DNA of 64,000 nt from Allobosea sp. (GCF_030695125.1 NZ_JAUYTP010000029.1:186001-250000); one strand, 5' to 3'; counted from the first letter of the stretch, positions 17,236-25,314 are shown. Numbers and translations: made by a program. Notes: a model not told the origin generated them from the letters alone.

Positions 17236-17343
17236 CATCCCTACGCCGGCATGACCCGGATCAGGTTCGGAGGGTCACCGCGTCGTCGGGCTTTCGGCCC
17301 GACCGGCGGAATCTCAGCCCCCTCGCGGGGCACCCCTTGGAAC
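17236..17343 (-). ncRNA. TPP (thi-box) riboswitch controlling the luxE-like operon
   Basis: Read on the minus strand, the aptamer carries the conserved blocks of the TPP riboswitch in order. These are GGGGTGCC (complement of 17329-17336), CTGAGA (17312-17317), a variable GC hairpin (about 17282-17303), ACCCTCCGAACCTGATCCGG (17257-17276) and GCCGGCGTAGGGA (17238-17250). It lies 120 bp before the GTG of the luxE-like gene. No U-rich terminator follows, so control is probably at translation. TPP binding normally switches such genes off. The plus-strand gene at 17491 is on the wrong strand to be its target. Confidence 0.95.
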
Positions 17344-17351
17344 AGCCGGCA

Positions 17352-17380
17352 ACATGACGGGGGAGGGAGAGCGATGTCAA
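17352..17380 (-). promoter_or_regulatory. Candidate promoter upstream of the TPP riboswitch
   Basis: On the minus strand a perfect -35 box TTGACA (complement of 17375-17380) is followed after 17 bp by a weak -10 (TCATGT, 17352-17357). Transcription would begin a few bases before the aptamer, as expected for a riboswitch leader. The weak -10 makes this tentative. Confidence 0.45.
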
Positions 17381-17490
17381 GAAAGCCCGTCGCGGGCCAC
17401 CTCCCTCCCTCATGGGCGATGCGGCCGGGCGAAACCTTCGCGGCCGGATGCGCGTTCAAACCCTGCAACGCTCGAAACGAAGGATCGACC

Positions 17491-17763
17491 ATGGAAACCG
17501 TCAAAGACAGCCCCGCCATTGACATCGCCGACGACGGCAGCCGCGTCACGGAAGCCGAAGTCGCGGCATCGACCCATCGGGTCAGCCTCCGGACCAATGT
17601 TCATGACGAAGGCAGCGACGCCAATGACACGGCCGATGGGCTGACCGAGATGGAAGAGGCGGTCCGCCACGCCGCCGAGGACATTCCCACGGGCCAGCGC
17701 CCCGAGGGCCCGATCGAAACGGTGCCCGTCTTCGACCGTGGCTCTTTGCCGCCGAAGGTCTGA
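17491..17763 (+). CDS. Small acidic hypothetical protein
   Basis: A 90-residue, strongly acidic protein with no signal peptide, membrane segment or recognisable domain. It starts METVKDSPAIDIADDG and ends IETVPVFDRGSLPPKV. The ATG at 17491 is preceded by GAAGGATCGACC, an acceptable ribosome site; the frame is open upstream to 17215, but that part overlaps the riboswitch on the other strand. Its neighbours (the TPP operon on the opposite strand, an MCE protein downstream) do not suggest a function. Confidence 0.6.
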   Translation: METVKDSPAIDIADDGSRVTEAEVAASTHRVSLRTNVHDEGSDANDTADGLTEMEEAVRHAAEDIPTGQRPEGPIETVPVFDRGSLPPKV

Positions 17764-17981
17764 CACGACAGGCGCCCCTGCGTGGCACCGGTTGCGACGG
17801 TGGTTTGCAGGCTTCGCCAGCACCGGCGACAATCGGTGCGAAGGCTTGCTCATGCGGTCTGGGACACCAAAGAGAGTGGCAATTCCCGAGCGCTGGCGAT
17901 AACCCTTCACGGCCGTCTGCCGATCGATCAGGCATGGGCGGGCCTGCCCTGTCGACCCAGCAATGGAAATCAGCCAGCCCC

Positions 17982-19118
17982 ATGCAATCGCGAGCAAGTC
18001 ATGCGCTGGTCGGGTTGTTCACGCTGGCGGTCCTGGCTGCGCTGTTTGGCTTCGTCTACTGGTTCAGCAGCGGCGGCGGCGCCAGAAAAATGGACGTCCG
18101 TCTTATTTTCAATGACAAGATCACAGGCCTCGGCCGCGGCTCCAGCGTACTGTTCAACGGGCTGCGCGTCGGCGAGGTCACGCGGCTTGCGCTTCATCCC
18201 GGCGATCCGCGACAGATCTATGCGGTCATCACGGTCGATCGATCGACGCCGCTGCGTGTCGACACCCGCGCGCGGATCGAGGCGCAGGGGCTCGCCGGTG
18301 TCGTCGCAGTTCAGCTTCTGGGGGGCGCCCCGGATGCGGCCGTCCTGAAGGCAGAGCCCGGCCAGTCGCTCGCGACGATCACGGCGGAACCAACGGAAGG
18401 CTTTCTTGAGACGGTGCGGACCGTCGCCAAGCGGGCCGAGGAGGCGCTGGGCGGCATCGAGGCGATGGTCAAGGAAAACGAGACGGCGATCGGCGACCGA
18501 ATCCGCAGCGCGGAACAGTTCTCGATCGCCCTCAGCGGCAATGCGGACGGCATCGCCAGCCTGATGCAGAACATCGGCGGGGTTGCCGACGTGATCGCGC
18601 CCGTCACCCAGAAGCTCGGCACGTTCAGCGAGGACATCACCCAGACGATCCGCTCGCTCGATCGCGCGGCGATCGCGTCGGCCGTCGCCAGCGCCGGGAC
18701 GCTGACGGCGACCCTGGGAGACGCCAGCGGCGCCGTGAGCCAGGGGTTGAAGGATGTCGGCTCGATCACGGGCCGGCTCAACCGGGCCGCCGACCAGGTC
18801 GACGGCGTGCTGAAGGGCGCTCAGGCCTTTCTCAACACTGCGGCCGGCCAGAACGGCCGCAACGCCTTCTCGGACGCCAGCGAAGCCGCGAGGAACATCC
18901 GGGTCCTGGCCGACACCCTCGACAGGAGTTCAGCGGACATCACGGCAGAGATCGTCCGCCTCACCAGGGGCGGGTTGCGCGGCCTCGAGCCCTTCATCGA
19001 CACAGGCCGTCGCGCGCTGACGGGATTCGGCCGCACCTTGCAGGGAATCGAGCAGGACCCGCAGCAGCTGATCTTCAGCACCAAGCCGACCGTCCCGCCT
19101 TTTGGCGGATCTCGCTGA
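17982..19118 (+). CDS. MCE (MlaD-type) protein, no adjacent transporter genes
   Basis: A 378-residue protein with one N-terminal membrane anchor (HALVGLFTLAVLAALFGFVYWF) followed by an MlaD/MCE domain (about residues 38-115; FNDKITGLGRGSSVLFNGLRVGEVTRLAL) and a long helical C-terminal region. MCE proteins bind lipids in the periplasm and normally work with an MlaE permease and MlaF ATPase, encoded beside them. None is visible here; the flanking genes are a small acidic protein and a tRNA. The ATG at 17982 is preferred because the anchor follows at once; the frame is open to 17805. It may partner with transporter subunits encoded elsewhere. Confidence 0.88.
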   Translation: MQSRASHALVGLFTLAVLAALFGFVYWFSSGGGARKMDVRLIFNDKITGLGRGSSVLFNGLRVGEVTRLALHPGDPRQIYAVITVDRSTPLRVDTRARIEAQGLAGVVAVQLLGGAPDAAVLKAEPGQSLATITAEPTEGFLETVRTVAKRAEEALGGIEAMVKENETAIGDRIRSAEQFSIALSGNADGIASLMQNIGGVADVIAPVTQKLGTFSEDITQTIRSLDRAAIASAVASAGTLTATLGDASGAVSQGLKDVGSITGRLNRAADQVDGVLKGAQAFLNTAAGQNGRNAFSDASEAARNIRVLADTLDRSSADITAEIVRLTRGGLRGLEPFIDTGRRALTGFGRTLQGIEQDPQQLIFSTKPTVPPFGGSR

Positions 19119-19261
19119 TCAGCACCGCCTCAGACCGCAGTCTCCCCCTGGGCGCGCTGGCAGGACAATCGCTGCTGGCGGTTAATCGAGTTTTTGAAAG
19201 ACGATCCGTGTGCTTCGGCGGTCACGCCTGCGGAATGCAGAAAGACGGCTGAAGGAGGAAG

Positions 19262-19351
19262 TGGCGGACAGGGAGGGATTTGAACCCCCGATACCCTTGC
19301 GGGTATGCCGCATTTCGAGTGCGGTGCATTCAACCACTCTGCCACCTGTCC
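19262..19351 (-). tRNA. tRNA-Ser (anticodon CGA)
   Basis: A 90-nt serine tRNA with a long variable arm and encoded CCA. The acceptor stem is GGACAGG paired with CCTGTCC, discriminator G then CCA. The D-arm reads TGGCAGAGTGGTTGAATGC and the anticodon loop ACTCGAAAT gives CGA, reading UCG serine codons. The T-arm contains GGTTCAAATCC. The variable arm forms a short hairpin (ATACCCGCAAGGGTAT). All stems are intact. Confidence 0.96.
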
Positions 19352-19490
19352 GCGGTCGCCTTCGGTCGAAGCAGGCGGGTTACTACACGCGCCGTCCGGC
19401 CAAAACAAGTCTTCCGGCTGCAACAAGTCGTGGGGCCGTCATATTTCCAGGCGCGCGAACGCTTTCCAGCATGCCACGCCGCGCCTGCCC

Positions 19491-19520
19491 TTGACCCGGC
19501 ACCCCCTTTGCGCCTATCGA
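19491..19520 (+). promoter_or_regulatory. Candidate promoter of rplU-rpmA
   Basis: TTGACC (19491-19496) and TATCGA (19515-19520) are 18 bp apart. This would give a leader of about 165 nt before rplU. The tRNA-to-rplU gap (19352-19692) contains no convincing gene. L21/L27 leaders can carry regulatory structure, but I could not assign a specific fold here. Confidence 0.4.
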
Positions 19521-19692
19521 GCGACGTCCGGCGTGGGGAAACCCGCGCCCGATCTCTTTTGGCCCCATGGCTCCGCAGATGCGGGCCGGAGCCGGCAAGA
19601 GCGAACCCTGACCCGTAACGACTGCCAAAAAGCTGTCCCGCATCGGCCTCCCCGGAGGTCATGACAGGGCAGGGCCGAACATGGAGGATAAA

Positions 19693-20385
19693 ATGTTCGC
19701 AGTCATCAAGACCGGCGGAAAGCAATTCCGCGTTGCCGCCAACGACCGCATCACCACCGCCAAGATCGAGGGCAACCCGGGCGACACCGTCGCCTTCGGC
19801 ACCGTGCTGATGCTCACCGATGGCGACAAGACCACGCTCGACGCCAAGGCCCTTTCCGAGATCACGGTTGCCGCCGAGATCGTCGAGCAGGCCCGCGGCG
19901 ACAAGGTCATCGCCTTCAAGAAGCGTCGCCGCCAGAATTCCAAGCGCAAGCGCGGCTTCCGCGCCGAGCTGACGGTCATCCGCATCACCGACATTCTCAC
20001 CGGCGGCAAGAAGCCGGAGATGAAGAAGGGTGACGCCTCGGCCGCCGCGCTGCAGGCCGGCTCGACCGAGACCAAGGGCAAGCCCGCCGCGAAGGCTCCG
20101 AAGGCCGCCAAGGCCGAGGCCGGCGCCATCGACGCCTCCAACCTCTCGCTGATCTCGGGCGTCGGCCCGACCATCGAGAAGAAGCTGCGCGCCGCCGGCA
20201 TCACCTCCTGGAACGACATCGCGTCCTGGAGCGAGGCCGATGTCGCCAAGTGGGACGAGGAGCTCAAGCTCCGTGGCCGCGCCACCCGCGAGGAATGGGT
20301 CGTTCAGGCCCAGGAACTGCTGGCCGGCAAGCCCCCGCGCGCCAAGGCCGACCAGGCCGAACAGGCTTCCGGCGAGGACTACTGA
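19693..20385 (+). CDS. rplU: Ribosomal protein L21 with C-terminal HhH extension
   Basis: A 230-residue protein. Residues 1 to about 103 are a complete L21 (FAVIKTGGKQFRVAANDRI; KKRRRQNSKRKRGFRAELTVIRI), a 23S rRNA-binding protein of the large subunit. An Ala/Lys linker follows, then a helix-hairpin-helix-like domain (NLSLISGVGPTIEKKLRAAG and EADVAKWDEELKLRGRATRE, about residues 150-220). Typical bacterial L21 is about 103 residues, so more than half of this protein is extra. Comparable extensions are, to my knowledge, seen in other alphaproteobacteria. The ATG at 19693 follows ATGGAGGATAAA. rpmA follows after 100 bp. Confidence 0.95.
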   Translation: MFAVIKTGGKQFRVAANDRITTAKIEGNPGDTVAFGTVLMLTDGDKTTLDAKALSEITVAAEIVEQARGDKVIAFKKRRRQNSKRKRGFRAELTVIRITDILTGGKKPEMKKGDASAAALQAGSTETKGKPAAKAPKAAKAEAGAIDASNLSLISGVGPTIEKKLRAAGITSWNDIASWSEADVAKWDEELKLRGRATREEWVVQAQELLAGKPPRAKADQAEQASGEDY

Positions 20386-20485
20386 CGCCACCCGTCAGGT
20401 CGACTTCGCTTTCGCTGCCCGGACCGGCTGGCTTTTGCCGCCGATTCGGGTTAGAGAACACACATCAGTTTTGAGGTAGGGCGTT

Positions 20486-20752
20486 ATGGCTCATAAAAAG
20501 GCAGGCGGTTCATCCCGCAACGGTCGCGACTCCGCAGGCAGGCGCCTGGGCGTCAAGAAGTTCGGCGACCAGTCCGTGATTCCGGGTAACATCATCATTC
20601 GGCAGCGTGGGACCACCTGGCATCCCGGCGCCAATGTCGGCATGGGCAAAGACCACACCCTGTTTGCGACGACGACCGGTCGCGTCCGATTCACGACCAA
20701 ACTCGGCCGAGCTTTCGTGAACGTAGTCCCGGCCCAAGAGGCCGCAGAATAA
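20486..20752 (+). CDS. rpmA: Ribosomal protein L27
   Basis: An 88-residue L27, full length, with the conserved N terminus [21 protein letters not shown] and the core [21 protein letters not shown] sequence. Its N-terminal tail reaches the peptidyl-transferase centre. There is no Firmicutes-type cleavable N-terminal extension. It pairs with rplU, the standard order, and is followed by a strong terminator. Confidence 0.97.
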   Translation: MAHKKAGGSSRNGRDSAGRRLGVKKFGDQSVIPGNIIIRQRGTTWHPGANVGMGKDHTLFATTTGRVRFTTKLGRAFVNVVPAQEAAE

Positions 20753-20847
20753 GACGGCGGATAGGGACACTCCTCGATCCGCCGGTTCCATCGAACCGGA
20801 ACGGATCAGGGGTCTAGTCCCTTCTCAGGGGTCACCCAAGGTCAGCG

Positions 20848-20883
20848 AAAGGGAGATGGGACAAGTCCCAGCTCCCTTTTTTC
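20848..20883 (+). terminator. Rho-independent terminator after rpmA
   Basis: The hairpin has arms aaagggag (20848-20855) and ctcccttt (20872-20879), extended inward by tggga/tccca after one mismatch, with a small loop and a run of T at 20877-20882. It ends rplU-rpmA transcription just before the GNAT gene. Confidence 0.88.
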
Positions 20884-20907
20884 GTTTGCGCCGACGGAGA
20901 GACTCAG

Positions 20908-21561
20908 ATGTTCCCCGAATTGACCCGCGATGATGTCTTTCGGCTCGAGACCCGCCGTCTCTGGCTGCGCTGGCCGCGCATGGCGGACGCCTCCGCCATC
21001 CTGCGTCAGGCGGGGGAGAAAGCCGTGGCCGAGATGACGGCCTCGATTCCGCATCCCTATCCGGTCGATGCGGTCGAGCCCTTCATCTTCGCGATGCGCA
21101 AGGGCAATGCGCTGGGCGAGCATCTCGTGCTGGCGGTCACGCCGCGGGCGAAGCCCAACGAACTGATCGGCATGATCGGCGCCCATCGCCAGGCCACGGG
21201 CGTGCCCTTCATCGGCTACTGGCTGGGCACCCCGCACTGGGGCAAGGGCTATGCGACCGAGGCCGTGCAGGCCTTGATCGACACGCTGTTCTCGCTCGTC
21301 GAGATGCCGGCCATCGAGGCCGATACGCGCGTCATCAACCCGGCCTCGCGGCGGGTCCTGGAGAAGTCGGGCTTCCGGGCCGAGGGCTCGTTCCTGAAGT
21401 CGCTGCCGGCGCGCGGCGGGCTGTTCCCCTGCGAGCAGTTCCGGCTCGACCGCTCGACCTGGGCGGCGCTGAAGAGCTGGGGCGCCAGCGGCTGGGCGCA
21501 CGCGCCGGACAACGAGCCGCTCGCGACGGTCGATATCCCGGGCGAGCCCTGCCCGGCGTGA
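20908..21561 (+). CDS. GNAT-family N-acetyltransferase (RimJ/RimL-like)
   Basis: A 217-residue acetyltransferase. It shows RLETRRLWLRWPRMADA at the N terminus, ELIGMIGAHR in the central strand, YWLGTPHWGKGYATEAVQAL as the acetyl-CoA-binding region and VINPASRRVLEKSGF near the end, the RimJ/RimL-like pattern. Substrates of such proteins range from ribosomal-protein N termini to antibiotics and cannot be told here. It is separated from rpmA by a terminator and so is probably expressed on its own. Confidence 0.88.
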   Translation: MFPELTRDDVFRLETRRLWLRWPRMADASAILRQAGEKAVAEMTASIPHPYPVDAVEPFIFAMRKGNALGEHLVLAVTPRAKPNELIGMIGAHRQATGVPFIGYWLGTPHWGKGYATEAVQALIDTLFSLVEMPAIEADTRVINPASRRVLEKSGFRAEGSFLKSLPARGGLFPCEQFRLDRSTWAALKSWGASGWAHAPDNEPLATVDIPGEPCPA

Positions 21562-21571
21562 AACCATGCGC

Positions 21572-21645
21572 GTCATTCTCGGGCGGCGCTCGCGCCGACC
21601 CGAGAATCTCTAGCCGGAGATGCTCGGGTCAAGCCCGAGCATGAC
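21572..21645. repeat. Family B palindromic repeat, copy 1
   Basis: A 74-bp element. It starts gtcattctcggg, has an inner cccgagaatctc and ggagatgctcggg, and ends cccgagcatgac, making two adjacent hairpins inside an overall inverted repeat. It lies between the convergent GNAT and DenD genes and may act as a bidirectional terminator. Copies: 32912, 34504 and 62757. Confidence 0.75.
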
Positions 21646-21657
21646 GGCCAGTTCTGC

Positions 21658-22641
21658 CTACTTCACGAACGTCCCGCCCAACTCGTCCTCAATGTGGATG
21701 CGGATGATCTCGTCGAAGCTCGACTCGGCCTTGAAGCCGAGCGCGATCGCCCGCTGCGGGTCGAAATTGCGCGGCCAGCCCTCCACGATCTTGTCGATCA
21801 CCGGGTCGGGCACGCGCTTGATGCGCGCCACGACGCCGTCTCCGGCGACCTTGCGCAGCGCCTCGATCTGCTCCGCCACCGTGCAGGAATAGCCCGGCAT
21901 GTTCAGCGCGCGGCGGGGGCCCACAGTCGCCAGGTCCATGGTCGCGGCATGGAGCAGGAAGTTGACGGCCGAGCGCGGCGAGGCGTGCCAATGGCGGACC
22001 TGGTCCGACACGGGCAGCACCGCATCGATGCCGTTCAGCGGCTCGCGGATGATGTTGGAGAAGAAGCCGGACGCCGCCTTGTTGGGGCTGCCGGGCCGCA
22101 CGCAGATCGTCGGGAAGCGGATGCTGAGCCCGTCGAAGAAGCCGCGGCGCGAATAGTCCGACAGCAGCAATTCGCAGATCGCCTTCTGCGTGCCGTAGCT
22201 GGTCAGCGGCGTCGTGAAGAACTCGTCGCCGATCTTGTCGTGGAAGGGCGCACCGAACACGGCGACCGAGGAGGTGAAGACCACCCGCGGCTTGTAGCCG
22301 TCGCCGGTCAGGCGGATCGCCTCGAACAGGAAGCGCGTCCCGTCGAGATTGATCGTGTAGCCCTTCTCGAAATCGGCCTCGGCCTCGCCCGAGACGACCG
22401 CCGCCAGATGCACGATGATCTCAGGCCGCGAGGCGATCAGCTTCTCCGCCTCCCCCGGCACCGAGAGATCCGAGACGATGGCTTCGAACGTGAAGGCCGC
22501 GCCGTTAGGCGCCTGTGCCGCGACGACGTCCTGCGCCGTCACCTTGGTGATGGGCTTAGCCCCGAGAGCGCCGTCGCGAGCGAGACGCTCGATGAATTTG
22601 CGGCCGGCCATGCCGGCCCCACCGAGAACGAGAATATGCAT
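21658..22641 (-). CDS. DenD-like D-erythronate dehydrogenase (NAD-dependent epimerase family)
   Basis: A 327-residue extended SDR. The NAD-binding GGAGMAGRKFIERL motif is at residues 7-20, with IVHLAAVVSGEAEADFEKGY, a catalytic Thr-Ser (VVFTSSVAVFG) and YGTQK. It resembles DenD, which oxidises D-erythronate to 2-oxo-tetronate in four-carbon sugar-acid catabolism. None of the usual OtnK, OtnC or OtnI partners is nearby, so the substrate is provisional. It follows another SDR after 31 bp on the same strand. The ATG at 22641 is chosen because the Rossmann motif starts immediately. Confidence 0.82.
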   Translation of the reverse strand: MHILVLGGAGMAGRKFIERLARDGALGAKPITKVTAQDVVAAQAPNGAAFTFEAIVSDLSVPGEAEKLIASRPEIIVHLAAVVSGEAEADFEKGYTINLDGTRFLFEAIRLTGDGYKPRVVFTSSVAVFGAPFHDKIGDEFFTTPLTSYGTQKAICELLLSDYSRRGFFDGLSIRFPTICVRPGSPNKAASGFFSNIIREPLNGIDAVLPVSDQVRHWHASPRSAVNFLLHAATMDLATVGPRRALNMPGYSCTVAEQIEALRKVAGDGVVARIKRVPDPVIDKIVEGWPRNFDPQRAIALGFKAESSFDEIIRIHIEDELGGTFVK

Positions 22642-22672
22642 GGGCTTCCTCCCTTTTGTTGTTCTTGTGCGC

Positions 22673-23419
22673 TCAGAGAGCGAAGCCGCCATCGGCGAGA
22701 TGGATCTGTCCGGTGGTGTAGCTCGCCTCATCGGAGGCCAGATAGACCGCGAGCCATGCGATCTCCTGCGCCGTGCCGAGCCGACCCATCGCCTGCCGAT
22801 CGATGAAGGCCTGGCGGGCGGCGGCTTCCGTGGTCTTGTTCGCCGTGGCCAGGTCCTTGATGCGCTGGTCGAGCGAGGGCGACTGGATCGTGCCGGGGCA
22901 GATCGCGTTGGAGCGGATGCCCTTCTTGATGTAGTCGGCCGCGACCGCCTTGGTCAGGCCGATGACGGCAGCCTTTGTCGTGCCATAGGCGTAGCGGTTC
23001 GGGATGCCGCGCACCGAGCCCGCGCCCGAGGCGATATTGACGATCGAGCCCGCGCCCGTGGCTAGCATGCCTGGCAGGAAAGCCTGGATCGTCCTGTGCA
23101 TCGAAACGACATTGAGATCCCATGAGAAGGTCATGGCCTTCTCGTCGGTATCGAGCACCGTGCCATGATGAACGAAGCCGGCTGCGTTCACGAGGATGTC
23201 GATCGTCCCGACCTTCTCGGCGAAGCCCATCACGGCCTTGGTCGAGAGCACATCGAGCTTGCGCTTCTTCGCCTTGGGAATGCCCTCGAGCAGCGCGACG
23301 TCCTTGTCGGTCGCCCAGACGGTGGCGCCCTCGGCCACGAAGGCCTCCGCGATCGCCCGCCCGATGCCCTGGCCGGCTGCGGTGACGACCGCGACCTTGC
23401 CCTTCAAACGTCCTGCCAT
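22673..23419 (-). CDS. SDR-family oxidoreductase (BDH2/ketodeoxyfuconate-dehydrogenase-like)
   Basis: A 248-residue classical SDR with TAAGQGIGRAIAEAF (cofactor site), NAAGFVHHG, the catalytic serine in NIASGAGSV, YAYGTTKAA carrying the YxxxK motif, and DGGFAL at the C terminus. It resembles human BDH2 and bacterial 2-keto-3-deoxy-L-fuconate dehydrogenases. With the DenD-like gene downstream and sugar-acid genes upstream, oxidation of a hydroxy-sugar acid is likely, but the exact substrate is unknown. The two SDR genes are probably cotranscribed. Confidence 0.83.
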   Translation of the reverse strand: MAGRLKGKVAVVTAAGQGIGRAIAEAFVAEGATVWATDKDVALLEGIPKAKKRKLDVLSTKAVMGFAEKVGTIDILVNAAGFVHHGTVLDTDEKAMTFSWDLNVVSMHRTIQAFLPGMLATGAGSIVNIASGAGSVRGIPNRYAYGTTKAAVIGLTKAVAADYIKKGIRSNAICPGTIQSPSLDQRIKDLATANKTTEAAARQAFIDRQAMGRLGTAQEIAWLAVYLASDEASYTTGQIHLADGGFAL

Positions 23420-23456
23420 GATGTGCCCTCGCCTTTGCGTTTCTTGGTTGGGTAAG

Positions 23457-24155
23457 TCAGACCCGGTGGGTCCTGAAGCTCTCCAGACGCGCCCTCTGGT
23501 GCCCGTCGGAATCGAAATTGGCCGGATCGAGCCAGGCCTCGAAGGCGGCGTTCACGGTCGGCCATTCGCTGTCGAGGATCGAGAACCAGGCGGTGTCGCG
23601 GTTCCTGCCCTTGACCACCATGTGCTGGCGGAAGAGGCCCTCATACTGGAAGCCGAAGCGCAGCGCAGCGCGCTTGGACGGCTCGTTGAGATTGTTGCAC
23701 TTCCACTCGAAGCGCCGGTAGCCGAGCGAGAAACCATAGCCGCCGCAGAGATGGATCGCCTCGGTGGCAACGCGGGTCCGCTGCAGCTCCGGCGAATAGG
23801 TGATGTAGCCGACCTCGAAGACGCCATGCTCGGGCCGGATCTCCATCAGCCAGAGATGCCCCTTGGGCCTGCCGTCGGCCTTGTCGATGATGGCGAAGGG
23901 CACGATGCCCGCCTTCGACACCATCATCGCCAGCAATTCGCGATAGGCCTCGCGCGTTTGCGGCGGATCGGCCGGCATCCATTGCCAGATGTGATCATGG
24001 CCGGCATTCACCGCCCAGATGTTGTCGAGATGGCGCTCCGGATCGATCGGCTCGAGCCGGCAATAGCGCCCTTCGAGCACGCGCGCGGGCGGAAACGGGG
24101 GCGCGACCCAGCCTTCGAGAGGCGGATTGCTCGCCGGGATGGTCTCGATCGTCAT
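23457..24155 (-). CDS. GNAT-family N-acetyltransferase (RimJ/RimL-like)
   Basis: A 232-residue acetyltransferase: ARVLEGRYCRLEPIDPERH at the start, GHLWLMEIRPEHGVFEVGYI in the core, RTRVATEAIHLCGGYGF (CoA loop region) and WKCNNLNEPSKRAALRFGF. The overall pattern matches enzymes annotated as ribosomal-protein acetyltransferases. It overlaps the small gene before it by 4 bp, forming a three-gene run with the PEP-mutase-like gene. There is no clue to its target. Confidence 0.87.
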   Translation of the reverse strand: MTIETIPASNPPLEGWVAPPFPPARVLEGRYCRLEPIDPERHLDNIWAVNAGHDHIWQWMPADPPQTREAYRELLAMMVSKAGIVPFAIIDKADGRPKGHLWLMEIRPEHGVFEVGYITYSPELQRTRVATEAIHLCGGYGFSLGYRRFEWKCNNLNEPSKRAALRFGFQYEGLFRQHMVVKGRNRDTAWFSILDSEWPTVNAAFEAWLDPANFDSDGHQRARLESFRTHRV

Positions 24156-24478
24156 GGTTTGGGCATCTCCTGCCAGCCGGTCAGATCGGTCGAGACCGTC
24201 CAGTCGGGACCGAGTTCCGCTGCAACGGCGCGGGCAATGGCCGCCCCCTCGGCTTCCCAGGCCTGCTGTTCGGCCGGGCCGGGAAAACGCGAACGGGCCG
24301 CGTCATCCTCGTCATAGATCGCGTCGAACTCATCCATCCAGGCTTCCAGCCGGTCGGCTAGGTCCTCGGACAGGTCGAGATCCTCGGCATCGACGGCTTT
24401 GCGCCGCCCCTTGGCGTCGAGGCTCCAGAGCCCGCTCAGGCCGAGCCAGGCCGGCGCGATCAGCAGCGTCCCGCTCAC
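24152..24478 (-). CDS. Hypothetical 108-residue acidic protein
   Basis: An acidic protein starting MSGTLLIAPAWLGLSGLWSL, with an Asp/Glu-rich middle (DLDLSEDLADRLEAWMDEFD) and ending LTGWQEMPKP. It has no signal peptide and no motif that I recognise. It overlaps both neighbours by 4 bp (ATGA), so it is translationally coupled between the PEP-mutase-like and GNAT genes, which supports its being real. Confidence 0.7.
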   Translation of the reverse strand: MSGTLLIAPAWLGLSGLWSLDAKGRRKAVDAEDLDLSEDLADRLEAWMDEFDAIYDEDDAARSRFPGPAEQQAWEAEGAAIARAVAAELGPDWTVSTDLTGWQEMPKP

Positions 24479-25314
24479 GAACGCGCCTTCAGATCGTCGC
24501 GGAAGAACGGTTCGAGCGGCGCCGTGCCGGCGTTGCCGAGGAAGCCCGCGAAGCTGCCCTCATCTTTGATGAGCCGGGTCGACTCGATGAAGCCGGCCCA
24601 AGCCGATCGCGCGGATGCGCCACCCGTCGAGAGCCGCCTGACGCCGAGCGCGGCAAAATCGCTCACGCGCAGGCCGAAATCGGCAAAAACGACGACATTG
24701 ACCGGCCGGCCGGCGGCCGCCGCAACGATCGCGCTGATCTCCTCGGGCGTGCGGACCCAGGGCGCATAAAGAACGTCAGCGCCGGCTTCCGCAAAGGCCG
24801 CGATGCGGCGCGTGACCTCCGGCAGCGGGTCGGGGTGGCCGGTCAGAAACGCCTCCGCCCGCGCCGTCAGCATGACTCCCGAGCCGGTTTCGTCGATCGC
24901 CTTGCGTGCCGCCCTGATGCGCTCGACTGCGAGGTCGAACGGATAGAGCGGTTCGTCTTGGCGCCCGGTCGCGTCCTCGATCGACAGCCCGGCGACGCCG
25001 GTCGCGACGCAGAGCTTCACATTGGCGGCGACATCGTCGGGCATGTCGGCATAGCCGTTCTCGAAATCGGCATTGACCGGAAGATCGGGCACGGCAGCGA
25101 CCAGCTCGGCCAGATGCGCCAGCATCATGTCGCGCGGGACGTCCTGGTCGGCGCGCCCCTGCGTGAAGGCGAAGCCCGCGCTGGTCGAGGCCAGCGCCCT
25201 GAAGCCCTGCCCCCGCAGCCAGCGCGCCGAGCCGACATCCCACGGATTGGGCATAACGAAGCAGCCGGCCTCGTGGAGTTGGCGGAAAGCGGTGATCCGC
25301 GAGGCGTAAGCCAT
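24475..25314 (-). CDS. Isocitrate lyase/PEP mutase-family protein
   Basis: A 279-residue TIM-barrel protein of the PEP mutase/isocitrate lyase superfamily: FVMPNPWDVGSARWL, ASTSAGFAFTQGR, VNADFENGYAD (metal-binding Asp/Glu region), GLSIEDATGR and ADVLYAPWVRTPEEI. The isocitrate lyase KKCGH motif is absent. Relatives cleave or rearrange 2-oxo/2-hydroxy acids such as oxaloacetate, 2-methylisocitrate or carboxyphosphonoenolpyruvate; the reaction here is unknown. The ATG at 25314 gives the expected N terminus (MAYASRITAFRQLHEAG). It heads a three-gene unit. Confidence 0.85.
   Translation of the reverse strand: MAYASRITAFRQLHEAGCFVMPNPWDVGSARWLRGQGFRALASTSAGFAFTQGRADQDVPRDMMLAHLAELVAAVPDLPVNADFENGYADMPDDVAANVKLCVATGVAGLSIEDATGRQDEPLYPFDLAVERIRAARKAIDETGSGVMLTARAEAFLTGHPDPLPEVTRRIAAFAEAGADVLYAPWVRTPEEISAIVAAAAGRPVNVVVFADFGLRVSDFAALGVRRLSTGGASARSAWAGFIESTRLIKDEGSFAGFLGNAGTAPLEPFFRDDLKARS

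Noticed and set aside
17236..17763. The TPP riboswitch regulating the small acidic protein gene at 17491
   Set aside because: The aptamer consensus reads only on the minus strand, directed away from that gene.
19262..19351. tRNA-associated integrated element
   Set aside because: No integrase or direct repeat of the tRNA end was seen nearby; the flanks are ordinary genes.
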